Counted from the first letter of the stretch, positions 1-8,383 are shown. The stretch is DNA of 64,000 nucleotides from Phormidium tenue FACHB-886 (GCF_014764505.1 NZ_JACXWX010000001.1:1-64000), one strand, 5' to 3'. Made by a program: numbers and translations. Notes: generated by a model not told the origin, from the letters alone.

Positions 1-153
1 AACATTTCGTTGACCGAGCAAGATTATCAGGCTTTGCTGGCACTTGCCGCAGAGACAGGACGAAAGCCTCACGCGATCGCTCAAGACGCCCTCCGGCAAG
101 CGATCGGGACAACGTCACCTCGATCGGTGCAACAGTCGGATTACTCAGGTTGA
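1..153 (+). CDS. Ribbon-helix-helix (CopG/Arc-like) protein, C-terminal part
   Basis: The frame is open from base 1 to a TGA at 151-153, giving 50 residues whose start lies outside the window. The visible part reads ISLTEQDYQALLALAAETG then RKPHAIAQDALRQAI. This fits a short beta strand followed by two helices of the ribbon-helix-helix fold used by CopG-type repressors and antitoxins. The G-R-x-P-H-A segment recurs in the next gene, so the two may be paralogues. It belongs to the integrative element; a role in controlling element genes is an inference. No toxin gene is visible next to it. Confidence 0.6.
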   Translation, partial: NISLTEQDYQALLALAAETGRKPHAIAQDALRQAIGTTSPRSVQQSDYSG

Positions 154-218
154 TTGTAGACGGGTACTACCGGGAGAGAATCGCGTTACTCTTTATTAGT
201 GACAAAAAGAACTTGTTC

Positions 219-371
219 ATGAAACGCCAAAGTCCTTATAGTGTCCGGATTCCAGAGATCACGGTTAAGCGTTTGGAAGAGATCGCTAAGTCCGAGGGGC
301 GATCGCCCCACGCGGTCGTCATTGCTGCGATCGAGCAGTTCGTTGAAAGTAACAAACCCTCAGCAGCCTAG
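219..371 (+). CDS. Small ribbon-helix-helix DNA-binding protein
   Basis: This 50-residue protein begins MKRQSPYSVRIPEITVKRLE and continues through a G-R-S-P-H-A segment to a second helix. A strand (PYSVRIPE) followed by two helices is the ribbon-helix-helix pattern, in which a dimer inserts a two-stranded sheet into the DNA major groove. The ATG at 219 is chosen over upstream non-ATG starts because the domain begins right there. The upstream gene ends at 153, so both may share a transcript. It is likely a regulator or copy-control protein of the element; its target is unknown. Confidence 0.65.
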   Translation: MKRQSPYSVRIPEITVKRLEEIAKSEGRSPHAVVIAAIEQFVESNKPSAA

Positions 372-406
372 TAACTGTCGAGGGTTGTTAAAGAATTTAT
401 CCACCG

Positions 407-438
407 AAATACTCTCCGACACCACTCCTTGAGTATTT
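407..438. terminator. Weak hairpin after the RHH gene
   Basis: AAATACTC at 407-414 pairs with GAGTATTT at 431-438 across a 16-base loop. It lies just past the RHH stop and could weakly terminate that transcript. The stem is AT-rich and the loop long, so this is tentative. Confidence 0.25.
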
Positions 439-578
439 CTTCTACGAGAACCAATCGGAGGCAATTTTGACCGATTTTTTAGTTATTGACACTAGATTTT
501 ATTCTAGCCCATCACCACAGCAAGATTCAAGTCTTAGTCTGCCGATCGCCTGCCCCATAACTTCGGAGGGTGGGATCG

Positions 579-938
579 ATGGCTAAGACTAAAGGCAAGG
601 GATTTGGCGATCGCGCACCGAAGTTTCTTGGCAAAGAGGGGCAGCTTACTATATACGATCTCCCCGACTTTACTCGTTTGGAATTTCGAGGCGTTGAGCT
701 TGTTCGACGAAAAAAGCAAACGATTTGCTTTGTCCACTTAGACCAAGGGCGGTTTTTGGCGCTGGAAGCCACATCTCGGAAGCTAGTCGAGCGATATATC
801 ACCGAGTTTGCCAATTGGATTGGTTTTGACCTGTCTGATAATCCTGAAAGCATCGAGCAAGAGTTTTACTTCTACAGGCGAACCGCTGAGGACGGCGAGC
901 GGGTTGGATTGCCTGAGGGAGGATCGGCAGATGCGTGA
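579..938 (+). CDS. Element protein of unknown function, 119 aa
   Basis: I do not recognise this protein. It starts MAKTKGKGFGDRAPKFLGKE, has a predicted mixed alpha/beta middle (TIYDLPDFTRLEFRGVELV, then ICFVHLDQGRFLALEA) and an acidic C-terminus. The ATG at 579 is preferred over GTG 570 because a strong Shine-Dalgarno GGAGG lies at 565-569, nine bases upstream. Its end overlaps the start of the replication protein by 8 bp, which suggests coupled translation and a shared role in element replication or maintenance. The basic N-terminus could bind nucleic acid; that is only a guess. Confidence 0.6.
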   Translation: MAKTKGKGFGDRAPKFLGKEGQLTIYDLPDFTRLEFRGVELVRRKKQTICFVHLDQGRFLALEATSRKLVERYITEFANWIGFDLSDNPESIEQEFYFYRRTAEDGERVGLPEGGSADA

Positions 939-3900
939 GCCTCTGATATCCTCACCAGCAGTAGAAATCGGAGAACCGATCAGCGCAAGATTCCCACAGA
1001 TCGAAGGGCATTGTTACTTGACAGGGCGCGATGCGGTGCTGCGGTTCTTTCAAGTAATGGGCTACGAGATTGGGCGGCAAATTCAAATTTCCGTCAACCA
1101 GACTATTTACTACCAAGGCTTTGTTGCCACAAACGGACTAAGCCTGCGTGAATATGTTTGCACTGGCAAAGACGCAGACGGCAAGAAGATCTGGGATCCG
1201 ATCGGCGCAAGTTATAAAGATGGCTTTGCTCACCTGTTGAATCGAGCTAAAACCGGAGACGAGATCTTCTACAAAATAAATTATCTTGTCGGCGGGATTG
1301 GCAACAAAGCGTTTGTTAATTCTACTGACGTGTTTGCGGAAGATGACGCGCGAACCGAGATTAGGCAGTGGGAAAATCTTGCTCAATTTGTGCAGTCGAG
1401 CAAGATTCAACCCACAGCGATCGTCCATTCTGGTGGTAAGTCTCTGCATCTGCATTATCGCCTTGAAAATCCTGTTGATGCTGAGACGTGGGAGGATTTA
1501 GCCAAGCACTGTTGCGCTCAGTTAGACAGCGATCCTGCAGTCACAACACTGCACCGTCACGGTCGGCTTCCTGGCTTCCCCCGTCGCCGGAAAGATGGGA
1601 CGTGGGGCGAGGTTGCGCTTCTAGTCGCCAATGACACTGGCAGCACCCCCGAAGCATTTAAGCAGGCGCTAGAAGAATCATGGACATACGCGCAGCCGTT
1701 CACAATGGAGCGATGGAAGAAATACACTTCCGCAGTAGCAAAAAGCCGCACACAGAAGCCGATCGCTCCTCTTAGCGACCCCTCTGATGCCTTCCAGCTG
1801 CCTGATTCTGTGCTGTTTCCATCTGCCACAACTACTACGTATCTGGAGCCGCGATCGACCGATTCCGAGGGATCGCAGAAGGACTCAGAGAATCCTTGGG
1901 AAGTATTTCTAAACGACGAGTTGATGCCCGCCTTGGAGCAAATGACGGTCGAGGAAATCTTCAATGAGTACCCTCACGACTTCACTCTGGTTGGCAGCGA
2001 ACTGGTAGGCAAATCGCCTTGGAGTTTACATAACAGCAGTGGGACTTCGTTCCAAGTCAACACCAAAGGTTATTGGTATTGCTGGGCATCAGAACAATCG
2101 TCTCAAAGCCCGCTCCAATACCTTCAACTAGTTTGGTTTGGTCGAGTTGGGCGAGAGCTTCGTGGGCGTGACTTCATCTTATTCTGCAAAAAACTGGCAG
2201 CTAAAGTTGGCATTTCAATTCCAGAAACTTTAGAGAACAGCAGGTATGAGCAGAACGGAGCGGCGAGCGCAGGCGATCGCCAAATCACCCGGCAGGAATG
2301 GAAGCAGAAACAAGAATTGGAGCGCCCAATGGAAGAGGATTCTATGGTTTTGCCCGATCTCTTGGGCGGGATTCAGTACACACCTGGGATGTATTTGCTC
2401 TGCCATTTAGAGCGCATCCTTGGGAATCCAATTGAAGATTGGATTTGCGTCAAGGATTGCCTGTATGTATGGACAGATTGCTCCCCTGGCTGGTTTTTTG
2501 ACAAGCAGGACGACGAGGAGTTGCTCAGGCGAATTCACAATGAGCTGTACAAATACAGCTACTACAGCAAACAAAAGAAGCTAGACATCTACCCGTTCGC
2601 AAAAACGTCGGCAATAAAAGAAGCGCTGCAATCGCTGAAGCAAAAAACCGCTGTGTCCGCCGATTTATGCAACCCGCCTGGTCTGAACTGCACCAAGGGA
2701 GTGTTGATCTTTGACTGGGAAAACCCACAGAATGAACCGGCTTTAGTACCGCACTCTAGAGAACTGCGGTATTTGTATCGTCCAAACGTTGAATACAATC
2801 CTGAAGCACCTACAGAAGACTGTGACGCGATGCTGTCCGCACTCGATCCGGACTTCAGAGAGGTAATGCTGCGGACGATGGCAAGTGTCTTTAATCTGCC
2901 GCTAGTTCGACAGAAATGGGGTCGAGAGGCAACAAGAGCCATCCTTGCTTGCGGGACAGGGTCAAACGGGAAAGACACCTACAGGGCAGCATTATCACTG
3001 CTTTTAGGCACTACAGGGATGACGAGTGTGTCTCTTGCCGACTATCGCCAGTATGACGAGGGGCGCAAGTTTGGAGTTATACCGCTGAGAACAAGCCTTG
3101 TTAATTGGGCTTCGGAGAACGATCGCAAGATCTCGATTGACTCATTGCAGTCCTTGAAGGCGGCTGTTACAGGCGAATTGCTTACTTATGAGCGCAAGGG
3201 GCGAGATGTCGAAGAGTTTATTTGCGGAACAATCCACATTTACAACATGAATGGATTGCCTTCCTTGAAAGCAGCCGAAGACGCTATCAAGACTCGGTTT
3301 GCGCCGATTCTGTTCAATAAGGTTTTTCGGTCTAACCCTGACATCAGCAGGGGAGAACTTAAGGCAGATCCTCGTTTTAAGGATGACCCGGAATTTTTGA
3401 GGTCGAACGTTCTGCCAGCGTTTCTTAATCGCCTGATTCAAGCATTTAAGGATTTGATGCGCGAGGGCATTGATTACTCCTGCTGCGACGAGGCAATGCT
3501 CCAAGTGCAAATTCACAATTCGCATCTGTGTGAGTGGGCGCAATCTACAGGGCTTGAGTTTGACCGAAGCGCCGAACCAATTCTTATAAAAGATTTGTGG
3601 GAGAAGCTTGAGTCTTACTACCGTGAAACAGAGGTTTTCACTGAGGTTTACGACATCGCTGGAGGCAAAGCAAAGCGAACCTGGCAGGATGATATCCGAC
3701 CGGGCGATCCTTACGTCAAAGGCTGCAACCAGCTCCCTAAAAAACTGCTGGAACTTTACCCGCAGTGTGAGATCGTCACACCTCGATCGGGCGAACACAA
3801 AAATCTAAAGATGATTAAGGGGCTGAAGTTTGTCGATCGTACTGCCGTACAGGTTCAGCCCGTTGAGCCACCTGAGCCTTTGGAGAATATTCCAGCACAG

Positions 3901-4206
3901 GAAGTATTAATTGAATCTACGTCGGTGGCATCGACCGCAAAAGTTGAGGTTGCCACACCTGCGGATTCACCTCGCGCAACCCCTCCGCGCCGAAATTGGA
4001 GGGAGGGCGACAAGGTTTTGTATAAAGGCAGCAAGATTCCAGCGCTTAATTCAGGGCAAATCCACACCCTACATTCCCGCGAGCATGGAATGTGGAGTGT
4101 TGTTATTCAAGGTTCCGGCAGGATTTCCGGTTGGATTCCACCACAGGACCTTGAATTAGTGCCGACCGAGGGATGGAATCTGCAGCCGGAGGAGAAGTCA
4201 GCATGA
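931..4206 (+). CDS. Primase-polymerase / SF3 helicase replication protein
   Basis: This 1091-residue protein resembles the primase-helicases of plasmids, phages and satellite elements. An N-terminal archaeo-eukaryotic-type primase region is suggested by acidic E137-D138-D139, the S167-G-G-K-S-L-H173 motif typical of the AEP histidine motif, and a basic R209-H-G-R-L-P-G-F segment. A middle region around 400-470 resembles a CHC2-like fold without an obvious full set of zinc cysteines. An SF3/D5-type helicase follows, with Walker A G675-T-G-S-N-G-K-D-T and a later N-x-N-G-L-P motif near 773-778. The last 70 residues form a small SH3-like domain. ATG 931 is chosen for its GAGGGAGG ribosome site at 915-922 and an 8-bp overlap with the previous gene. 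It probably unwinds and primes the excised element. Confidence 0.8.
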   Translation: MREPLISSPAVEIGEPISARFPQIEGHCYLTGRDAVLRFFQVMGYEIGRQIQISVNQTIYYQGFVATNGLSLREYVCTGKDADGKKIWDPIGASYKDGFAHLLNRAKTGDEIFYKINYLVGGIGNKAFVNSTDVFAEDDARTEIRQWENLAQFVQSSKIQPTAIVHSGGKSLHLHYRLENPVDAETWEDLAKHCCAQLDSDPAVTTLHRHGRLPGFPRRRKDGTWGEVALLVANDTGSTPEAFKQALEESWTYAQPFTMERWKKYTSAVAKSRTQKPIAPLSDPSDAFQLPDSVLFPSATTTTYLEPRSTDSEGSQKDSENPWEVFLNDELMPALEQMTVEEIFNEYPHDFTLVGSELVGKSPWSLHNSSGTSFQVNTKGYWYCWASEQSSQSPLQYLQLVWFGRVGRELRGRDFILFCKKLAAKVGISIPETLENSRYEQNGAASAGDRQITRQEWKQKQELERPMEEDSMVLPDLLGGIQYTPGMYLLCHLERILGNPIEDWICVKDCLYVWTDCSPGWFFDKQDDEELLRRIHNELYKYSYYSKQKKLDIYPFAKTSAIKEALQSLKQKTAVSADLCNPPGLNCTKGVLIFDWENPQNEPALVPHSRELRYLYRPNVEYNPEAPTEDCDAMLSALDPDFREVMLRTMASVFNLPLVRQKWGREATRAILACGTGSNGKDTYRAALSLLLGTTGMTSVSLADYRQYDEGRKFGVIPLRTSLVNWASENDRKISIDSLQSLKAAVTGELLTYERKGRDVEEFICGTIHIYNMNGLPSLKAAEDAIKTRFAPILFNKVFRSNPDISRGELKADPRFKDDPEFLRSNVLPAFLNRLIQAFKDLMREGIDYSCCDEAMLQVQIHNSHLCEWAQSTGLEFDRSAEPILIKDLWEKLESYYRETEVFTEVYDIAGGKAKRTWQDDIRPGDPYVKGCNQLPKKLLELYPQCEIVTPRSGEHKNLKMIKGLKFVDRTAVQVQPVEPPEPLENIPAQEVLIESTSVASTAKVEVATPADSPRATPPRRNWREGDKVLYKGSKIPALNSGQIHTLHSREHGMWSVVIQGSGRISGWIPPQDLELVPTEGWNLQPEEKSA

Positions 4207-4379
4207 CGATCGACACACTTAGATCGACGGTTGAGCGCTTCTCCAATGCGCGTAAAATGGCGCTTCAGCAATGTGGCGCGAAATGCGATCGTCCGTGCGA
4301 CGAATGCCTTCAGCGATGCCTAGCAGCACTCAAACCTTCAGAAAAATCTGAACATCCCAAAGAGGAGAACGTTGCCTAG
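4203..4379 (+). CDS. Small cysteine-rich protein of the element
   Basis: This 58-residue protein starts at an ATG whose ATGA overlaps the stop of the primase-helicase, with GGAGGAGAAG just upstream, so it is probably translated by coupling. An N-terminal helix is followed by five cysteines, C24-x3-C28-x3-C32-x2-C35-x3-C39, which could hold a metal, and then a charged tail. I know no named family for it. Its last 50 bp overlap, on the opposite strand, the 3' end of the recombinase gene. It might be a regulator, an excision factor or a replication accessory; none of these is shown. Confidence 0.6.
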   Translation: MTIDTLRSTVERFSNARKMALQQCGAKCDRPCDECLQRCLAALKPSEKSEHPKEENVA

Positions 4380-5826
4380 CCTTTGGTCTATTGCCAGTCA
4401 TCGCTATTGGCTGCGACGGCTGCGGCTGTACAATCACCCGATCAATTAACAGACGGTAGATCGAGCGCTTCTCGGAATCTGACAGGCTCTCCCAGTAGCG
4501 CTTATCTGCCACAGTCAGCAAGGTTTCAGACAGTTCAGACTGATGCTGGACTTGATCTACTAGCTGTCTTTGCTGCGTCTCTATTTGGTTTTTGATATCC
4601 TGTTTTGCCACATCAAGAGCTGGATTAGGTCCAAGTCGTTCAAGTCGTTCCAGCCCTGCTAGCTGCTGCCTTAAGTTTTGGATTTCTGGCGTGTCAGTTG
4701 GCAACGCTGGTGGGGTATTGGCAAGTGCAGCGATCGTGTCCTTTCGCTCTAACAGGGCATCAATGACCTTATCCTCCACCAAATCCATACGGATGTAGTT
4801 TTTCATGCTGCAAGCGTCAACAGCAGCCGACCGACAGTGAAAATAAGCGTAGCCCTCCCGCGCTTTGGGCTTGCTTTTGCTGCTATAACAAGTTGATCCA
4901 CACTGCCCGCACCTTACCAGCCCTGACAGGGGATAAACGGGTGCAGCTACGCCATAGCCTTTGCGTTCTCGATTCAAGGCTAGAATCTCTTGAATTTGGG
5001 CAAACTCGTCATCAGTGATAAGCCGCTGATCTGGGTGGGTGTCGTAGTGAGTCTCCTGCCTCTCAGGAGTATCAGCAAAATAAGCTAGATGCCCTCTCAA
5101 TACGGGATTTAGCAGCCATCGCTTTAGCCCGCTAGGGGACTTCTGGAACAGCCCTTTTATCTCAAAGCCAGCGCTAACGGTCGAGCTGTGGTTAAACTGC
5201 TGTATTCCATATCTTCTGTTGAAGCGGGCGATCGCCTGACGCAGGCTGCGTCCTTCCAGGAAGAAGTCAACTAAATCTCTAGCGGCTTGCGATCGTGTCA
5301 CCTCTTGCTGTCTCTCCAGGAGGCAAAGCAGCGGTGTATGGTCTAGCTCGTGGCGCTCGTTTACCTTGCGATATCCAAATGGCGGGTTCATGGCAACCTT
5401 CCGCTGTCTTAGGTAGTTCCAGCCATGCCTTGAGCGATCGCTGATCATTTCACTTTCCATTTGAGCCAGCACTGCCATAATTCCGGCTTGAGTCCTACCA
5501 CCGACCGTGGTGAGGTCAATGGAGCCATCCAGTACCACAAGTTGGACTTGCGCGTCTCCAAAGTCTTTGAACACTTTTGCAAGCGATGGCAGCGATCGCC
5601 CAATCCTATCAATGCGGGTGACAATCACCCGATCGACTTGCTTACTCCTTACTAATTCCATTAATCGATTGAATTGGGTGCGATCGTCGCTCCTGCCGCT
5701 TTGCACATCCGTAAAGATATCGTCAGCCCCAGCGCCCGTTAGACGGTTTTGCTGTTGCTCAAGTGCGTGAGAGTCCTCCGCTTGCTCTTTTTTGCTGACT
5801 CTGGCGTATCCAATTGTTCGATGCAT
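4330..5826 (-). CDS. Large serine recombinase, XisF-like
   Basis: This 498-residue protein is a large serine recombinase. The resolvase domain has the catalytic Y-A-R-V-S11 motif, R9, and an R71-I-D-R-I-G-R cluster. A recombinase domain follows (about 150-290), then a zinc ribbon with C306, C309, C331 and C339, a coiled coil near 380-432 and a C-terminal tail. Length and layout match XisF, the fdxN-element excisase-recombinase of Anabaena (about 510 residues). The gene points away from the comM junction, and its start lies about 200 bp from it. It probably integrates and excises the element. XisF needs XisH and XisI partners; none is visible here, but the rest of the element is outside the window. 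Confidence 0.9.
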   Translation of the reverse strand: MHRTIGYARVSKKEQAEDSHALEQQQNRLTGAGADDIFTDVQSGRSDDRTQFNRLMELVRSKQVDRVIVTRIDRIGRSLPSLAKVFKDFGDAQVQLVVLDGSIDLTTVGGRTQAGIMAVLAQMESEMISDRSRHGWNYLRQRKVAMNPPFGYRKVNERHELDHTPLLCLLERQQEVTRSQAARDLVDFFLEGRSLRQAIARFNRRYGIQQFNHSSTVSAGFEIKGLFQKSPSGLKRWLLNPVLRGHLAYFADTPERQETHYDTHPDQRLITDDEFAQIQEILALNRERKGYGVAAPVYPLSGLVRCGQCGSTCYSSKSKPKAREGYAYFHCRSAAVDACSMKNYIRMDLVEDKVIDALLERKDTIAALANTPPALPTDTPEIQNLRQQLAGLERLERLGPNPALDVAKQDIKNQIETQQRQLVDQVQHQSELSETLLTVADKRYWESLSDSEKRSIYRLLIDRVIVQPQPSQPIAMTGNRPKARQRSPLWDVQIFLKV

Positions 5827-5842
5827 GGCAATTTAGGGCACA

Positions 5843-5958
5843 GGTAAGGCAGTTGGTAAGGCAAAGTAAGGCAGAAGTAAGCCACTTCGAAAGACTGCCT
5901 TACCACCAAAACCTAACAAAGATAATGCTTCCAGGTTTTTGGTAAGGCAGGTAAGGCA
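5843..5958. repeat. GGTAAGGCA repeat array at the element end
   Basis: The 9-mer GGTAAGGCA occurs exactly at 5843-5851, 5855-5863, 5941-5949 and 5950-5958, with degenerate copies at 5865-5873 and 5876-5884 and an inverted exact copy (TGCCTTACC) at 5896-5904. Seven copies within 116 bp lie between the recombinase start and the comM junction. They could be binding sites for the recombinase, for a directionality factor or for the RHH repressors, or replication iterons. The spacing of about 10-12 bp in the first copies would place them on one DNA face. Confidence 0.85.
5895..5950. promoter_or_regulatory. 20-bp imperfect palindrome inside the repeat array
   Basis: The left arm at 5895-5914 (CTGCCTTACCACCAAAACCT) pairs with a right arm at 5933-5950 (AGGTTTTTGGTAAGGCAG) across an 18-base spacer. 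Both arms end in the array 9-mer. It sits upstream of the recombinase start, so it could be an operator or part of the recombination site. Confidence 0.6.
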
Positions 5959-6007
5959 CTTTAGAGATTTACTCTTTATATATGTATGTGTTTGAGATAT
6001 TCATTGA

Positions 6008-6034
6008 TCGCATATTGTACTTATATCATTGGAT
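6008..6034. other. Right element/comM junction (candidate attachment site)
   Basis: Upstream of 6029 the comM frame stays open only back to 6008, after a TGA at 6005-6007. Residues before S-L-D-G-G do not look like the G-E-[LV] that normally precedes this motif in ComM, so family similarity starts near 6026. The crossover core should lie in or near this stretch. A TATTC pentamer, the core known from the fdxN element, is at 5998-6002, but it falls outside the point where comM similarity begins. Confidence 0.55.
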
Positions 6035-7225
6035 GGAGGGTTGCGATCGGTTGCAGGCGTCTTGGCGATCGCCGCTGCTGCTCACCAGCTACAGATCAAA
6101 GGGTTAGTTGTTCCGGCAGACAATGCCCGTGAAGCCGCTGTAGTAGAGGGGCTACCCGTTTATGGCTTTCAGCATCTTTCAGAAGTGGCAGACTTCCTAA
6201 ACGAGCCTAGCCGCTACCAGCCTACCAAAATCAGCGGCACAGAAGAACTGGCGCAATCGCGCTTTCGGGGCTTAGACCTTAAAGATATTAAAGGACAGTC
6301 ACATGCCCGCCGCGCCCTAGAGATCGCAGCAGCAGGCGGACACAACCTGATCTTCGTAGGACCACCCGGCAGCGGCAAAACCATGCTGGCGCGGCGGTTG
6401 CCAAGCATTCTGCCACCGCTGACATTCAACGAAGCGCTGGAAGTCACGCAAATCCACTCCGTTGCCGGAATGCTCAAGGACAAGGGCTCGTTGGTGGGCG
6501 ATCGCCCCTTTCGCAGCCCTCACCATTCTGCCTCTGGAGCCTCTTTGGTGGGTGGGGGCAGCTATCCAAGACCGGGTGAAATCTCACTAGCGCACCGGGG
6601 CGTGCTGTTTTTGGACGAGTTAACAGAATTTAAGCGGGATGTTCTGGAATTTCTGCGCCAACCGCTCGAAGATGGCAGCGTCACAATTTCCCGCACTCGT
6701 CAGTCTGTCTCCTTTCCTGCCAAATTCACCCTAGTTGCCAGCACAAACCCTTGCCCCTGCGGCTACTTTGGCGACACAATCCAACCCTGCACCTGTAGCC
6801 CTCGCCAGCGAGAACAGTACTGGGCAAAGCTGTCAGGTCCACTGATGGATCGAATTGATTTGCAGGTGGCAGTGAATCGCCTCAAACCAGAAGAAATTAT
6901 GCAGCAGACGGTGGGAGAAGCATCGGCAACTGTGCGTCAGCGGGTTGAAGCTGCCCGATCGAGAGCAGGCGATCGCTTTCGATCTGCTGCACTGCACTGT
7001 AATGCCGAACTGCAAAGCCATCATGTCCGCCAATGGTGCAAGCTCGATGACACCACTCGCACCTTGCTAGAGAATGCCATCCGGAAGCTCGGGCTCTCTG
7101 CGCGAGCAACCGATCGCATCCTCAAAGTTTCCAGGACGATCGCTGATTTAGAGGGCAGTGATACCGTACAGACGCATCATGTAGCTGAGGCAATTCAGTA
7201 CCGAACGATCGACCGTATGTCATAA
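6029..7225 (+). pseudogene. comM: 3' part of comM (YifB/Mg-chelatase-like AAA+ ATPase), interrupted
   Basis: The 398 codons match ComM/YifB from about residue 105 onward. ComM is a hexameric AAA+ helicase that promotes branch migration during natural transformation. Present are V-V-P-A-D-N of the N-terminal domain, the Walker A G111-P-P-G-S-G-K-T, the FLDE Walker B, the C-P-C-G-Y cysteine segment and the C-terminal lid. Family members are about 505-510 residues, so the first fifth is missing and the reading frame begins only at a TTG with no ribosome site. The remaining sequence has no stop or frameshift, which suggests that the gene is recent in its interruption or is restored by excision of the element. 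Confidence 0.85.
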
Positions 7226-7301
7226 CTTTAACTATTCTTGCCGCAAGCTCAGAGGAAAGCTTCTTAACAGTTCGAGCGAGCAATACTAGGGTTAAAGCAG
7301 T

Positions 7302-7793
7302 TTAGAGCGAGAGCGATCGGTAAAACTGTCCCAACAGCGTTGCACAGCCAAATAGCTTCATCAGCTCCAGCGTCCAATACTGGAAGTGCAGTTGGTTCAT
7401 GGCAGTTGGAACAGTGGCAGGCTCAAATAGGTTGAGTTCTAGACCCAGCGAACTCATCGCCGGGGACAACCCGTAGGTGCAGACCAGCACAATGCCCAGC
7501 AGCCCGATCGCCAGTGGCGTAGTCCAATGGCTCAGCGATCGGCGTTTTTGCAATACCAACACGCTGGTTAGCGCCAGCGCCATGCAAACTAGCTCAATTC
7601 GATTGAAGATGCCAAACAGCGAGTAGCCAGCGAGCGCAAATCCCGGTTCGCTCATCATGCCGGTTATATACATGGTTGGCATGAACACAAAATCTAGAAG
7701 CAAACTGCTGCAAAGCCAAAAAGTGAGAGCAACGATTGCAATCGCCTTCCAGTTAACTCGCTGCAGAGTATTAGCCGATGTGATCGATATCAT
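7302..7793 (-). CDS. Four-helix integral membrane protein, unknown
   Basis: This 163-residue protein has four hydrophobic segments (about 17-36, 50-80, 90-112 and 140-158), with a conserved-looking F-M-P-T-M-Y after the first helix. The layout resembles DUF4149/TMEM205-like cyanobacterial membrane proteins, but I am not sure of the family. It is convergent with the comM fragment and stands alone. It is probably in the cytoplasmic or thylakoid membrane; no catalytic motif is seen. Confidence 0.7.
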   Translation of the reverse strand: MISITSANTLQRVNWKAIAIVALTFWLCSSLLLDFVFMPTMYITGMMSEPGFALAGYSLFGIFNRIELVCMALALTSVLVLQKRRSLSHWTTPLAIGLLGIVLVCTYGLSPAMSSLGLELNLFEPATVPTAMNQLHFQYWTLELMKLFGCATLLGQFYRSLSL

Positions 7794-7912
7794 AAGTCCG
7801 CATTATCATTTCTCTACCTTCGAGCTTAACCAATCTGCTCCCCAAGCGGGATAAACTATCATTTCAGACAGAAACATTTCGTAAAAATAGAGCCAGCAAG
7901 GTTATAAATAGG

Positions 7913-8383
7913 CTAAGCAAGATTAGGTGGAATTTCGGAGGGCGATCGCTGCTGTTGTGCAATTAGCTCTATCAAATCTTTAAGGTTCTTCCGGGAAATT
8001 TCGGTTCCTGCTTGAAGATTGTCTGATGTCTCCAGAAAGATTATGCTATCGATTGGCTTCATTGCTAGCATTTGAAATAAGACATGCGCGGTTGGTATCG
8101 GTAACGCGAGCAGGCGCGGGTCTTGCGGAACATGAGGACTACGGGTGACATCCTTTAAGCTGGAAAAGGCATAGACTACATTTTTGGTTACATTTTGGGT
8201 GCGGTGCGTCAACGTAGTCATTAACCAGCCCTGTTCTGCAGTTTGAGGAATGAAGTATTCGGGGTGCTGCAATTGTTGAGCAAGGGCTTTTAGAGCAGGG
8301 GCGATGAGGTTTACCTGTTGGGGAGATACTCCATACTGTGGAGCCTGATCAATCAACACCTGAATCTGCTGGTCTATGTTCAT
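7913..8383 (-). CDS. Conserved hypothetical protein, 156 aa
   Basis: I do not recognise a named family. The protein starts MNIDQQIQVLIDQAPQYGVS and looks soluble and alpha/beta, with a central ITxPTAHVLFQMLAM-like stretch and a charged C-terminus. The ATG at 8383 is chosen because the extra upstream residues (to 8476) are Cys/Arg-rich and unlike a conserved N-terminus. It faces hetZ divergently, so the two may share a control region at 8384-8614. Confidence 0.6.
   Translation of the reverse strand: MNIDQQIQVLIDQAPQYGVSPQQVNLIAPALKALAQQLQHPEYFIPQTAEQGWLMTTLTHRTQNVTKNVVYAFSSLKDVTRSPHVPQDPRLLALPIPTAHVLFQMLAMKPIDSIIFLETSDNLQAGTEISRKNLKDLIELIAQQQRSPSEIPPNLA

Larger units (their letters stand above)
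1..6025. mobile_element. Right part of an integrative element with a serine recombinase, inserted in comM
   Basis: The stretch runs from the left window edge to the point where comM coding sequence resumes. It contains rightward genes for ribbon-helix-helix proteins, a PrimPol/SF3-helicase replication protein and a Cys-rich protein, plus a leftward large serine recombinase next to the junction. This layout, with the recombinase at one end and a split host gene on the other side, matches known recombinase-excised elements such as the Anabaena fdxN element (XisF). HIP1-type GCGATCGC sites occur inside the element, so it looks adapted to a HIP1-rich cyanobacterial host. The left boundary and the 5' half of comM are not in the window, so total size is unknown. 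No phage structural gene is visible in this part. Confidence 0.75.

Noticed and set aside
5998-6002. TATTC, the core pentamer of the fdxN element, as recombination core
   Set aside because: comM similarity begins only near 6026, about 24 bp later, so this pentamer is probably not the crossover site.
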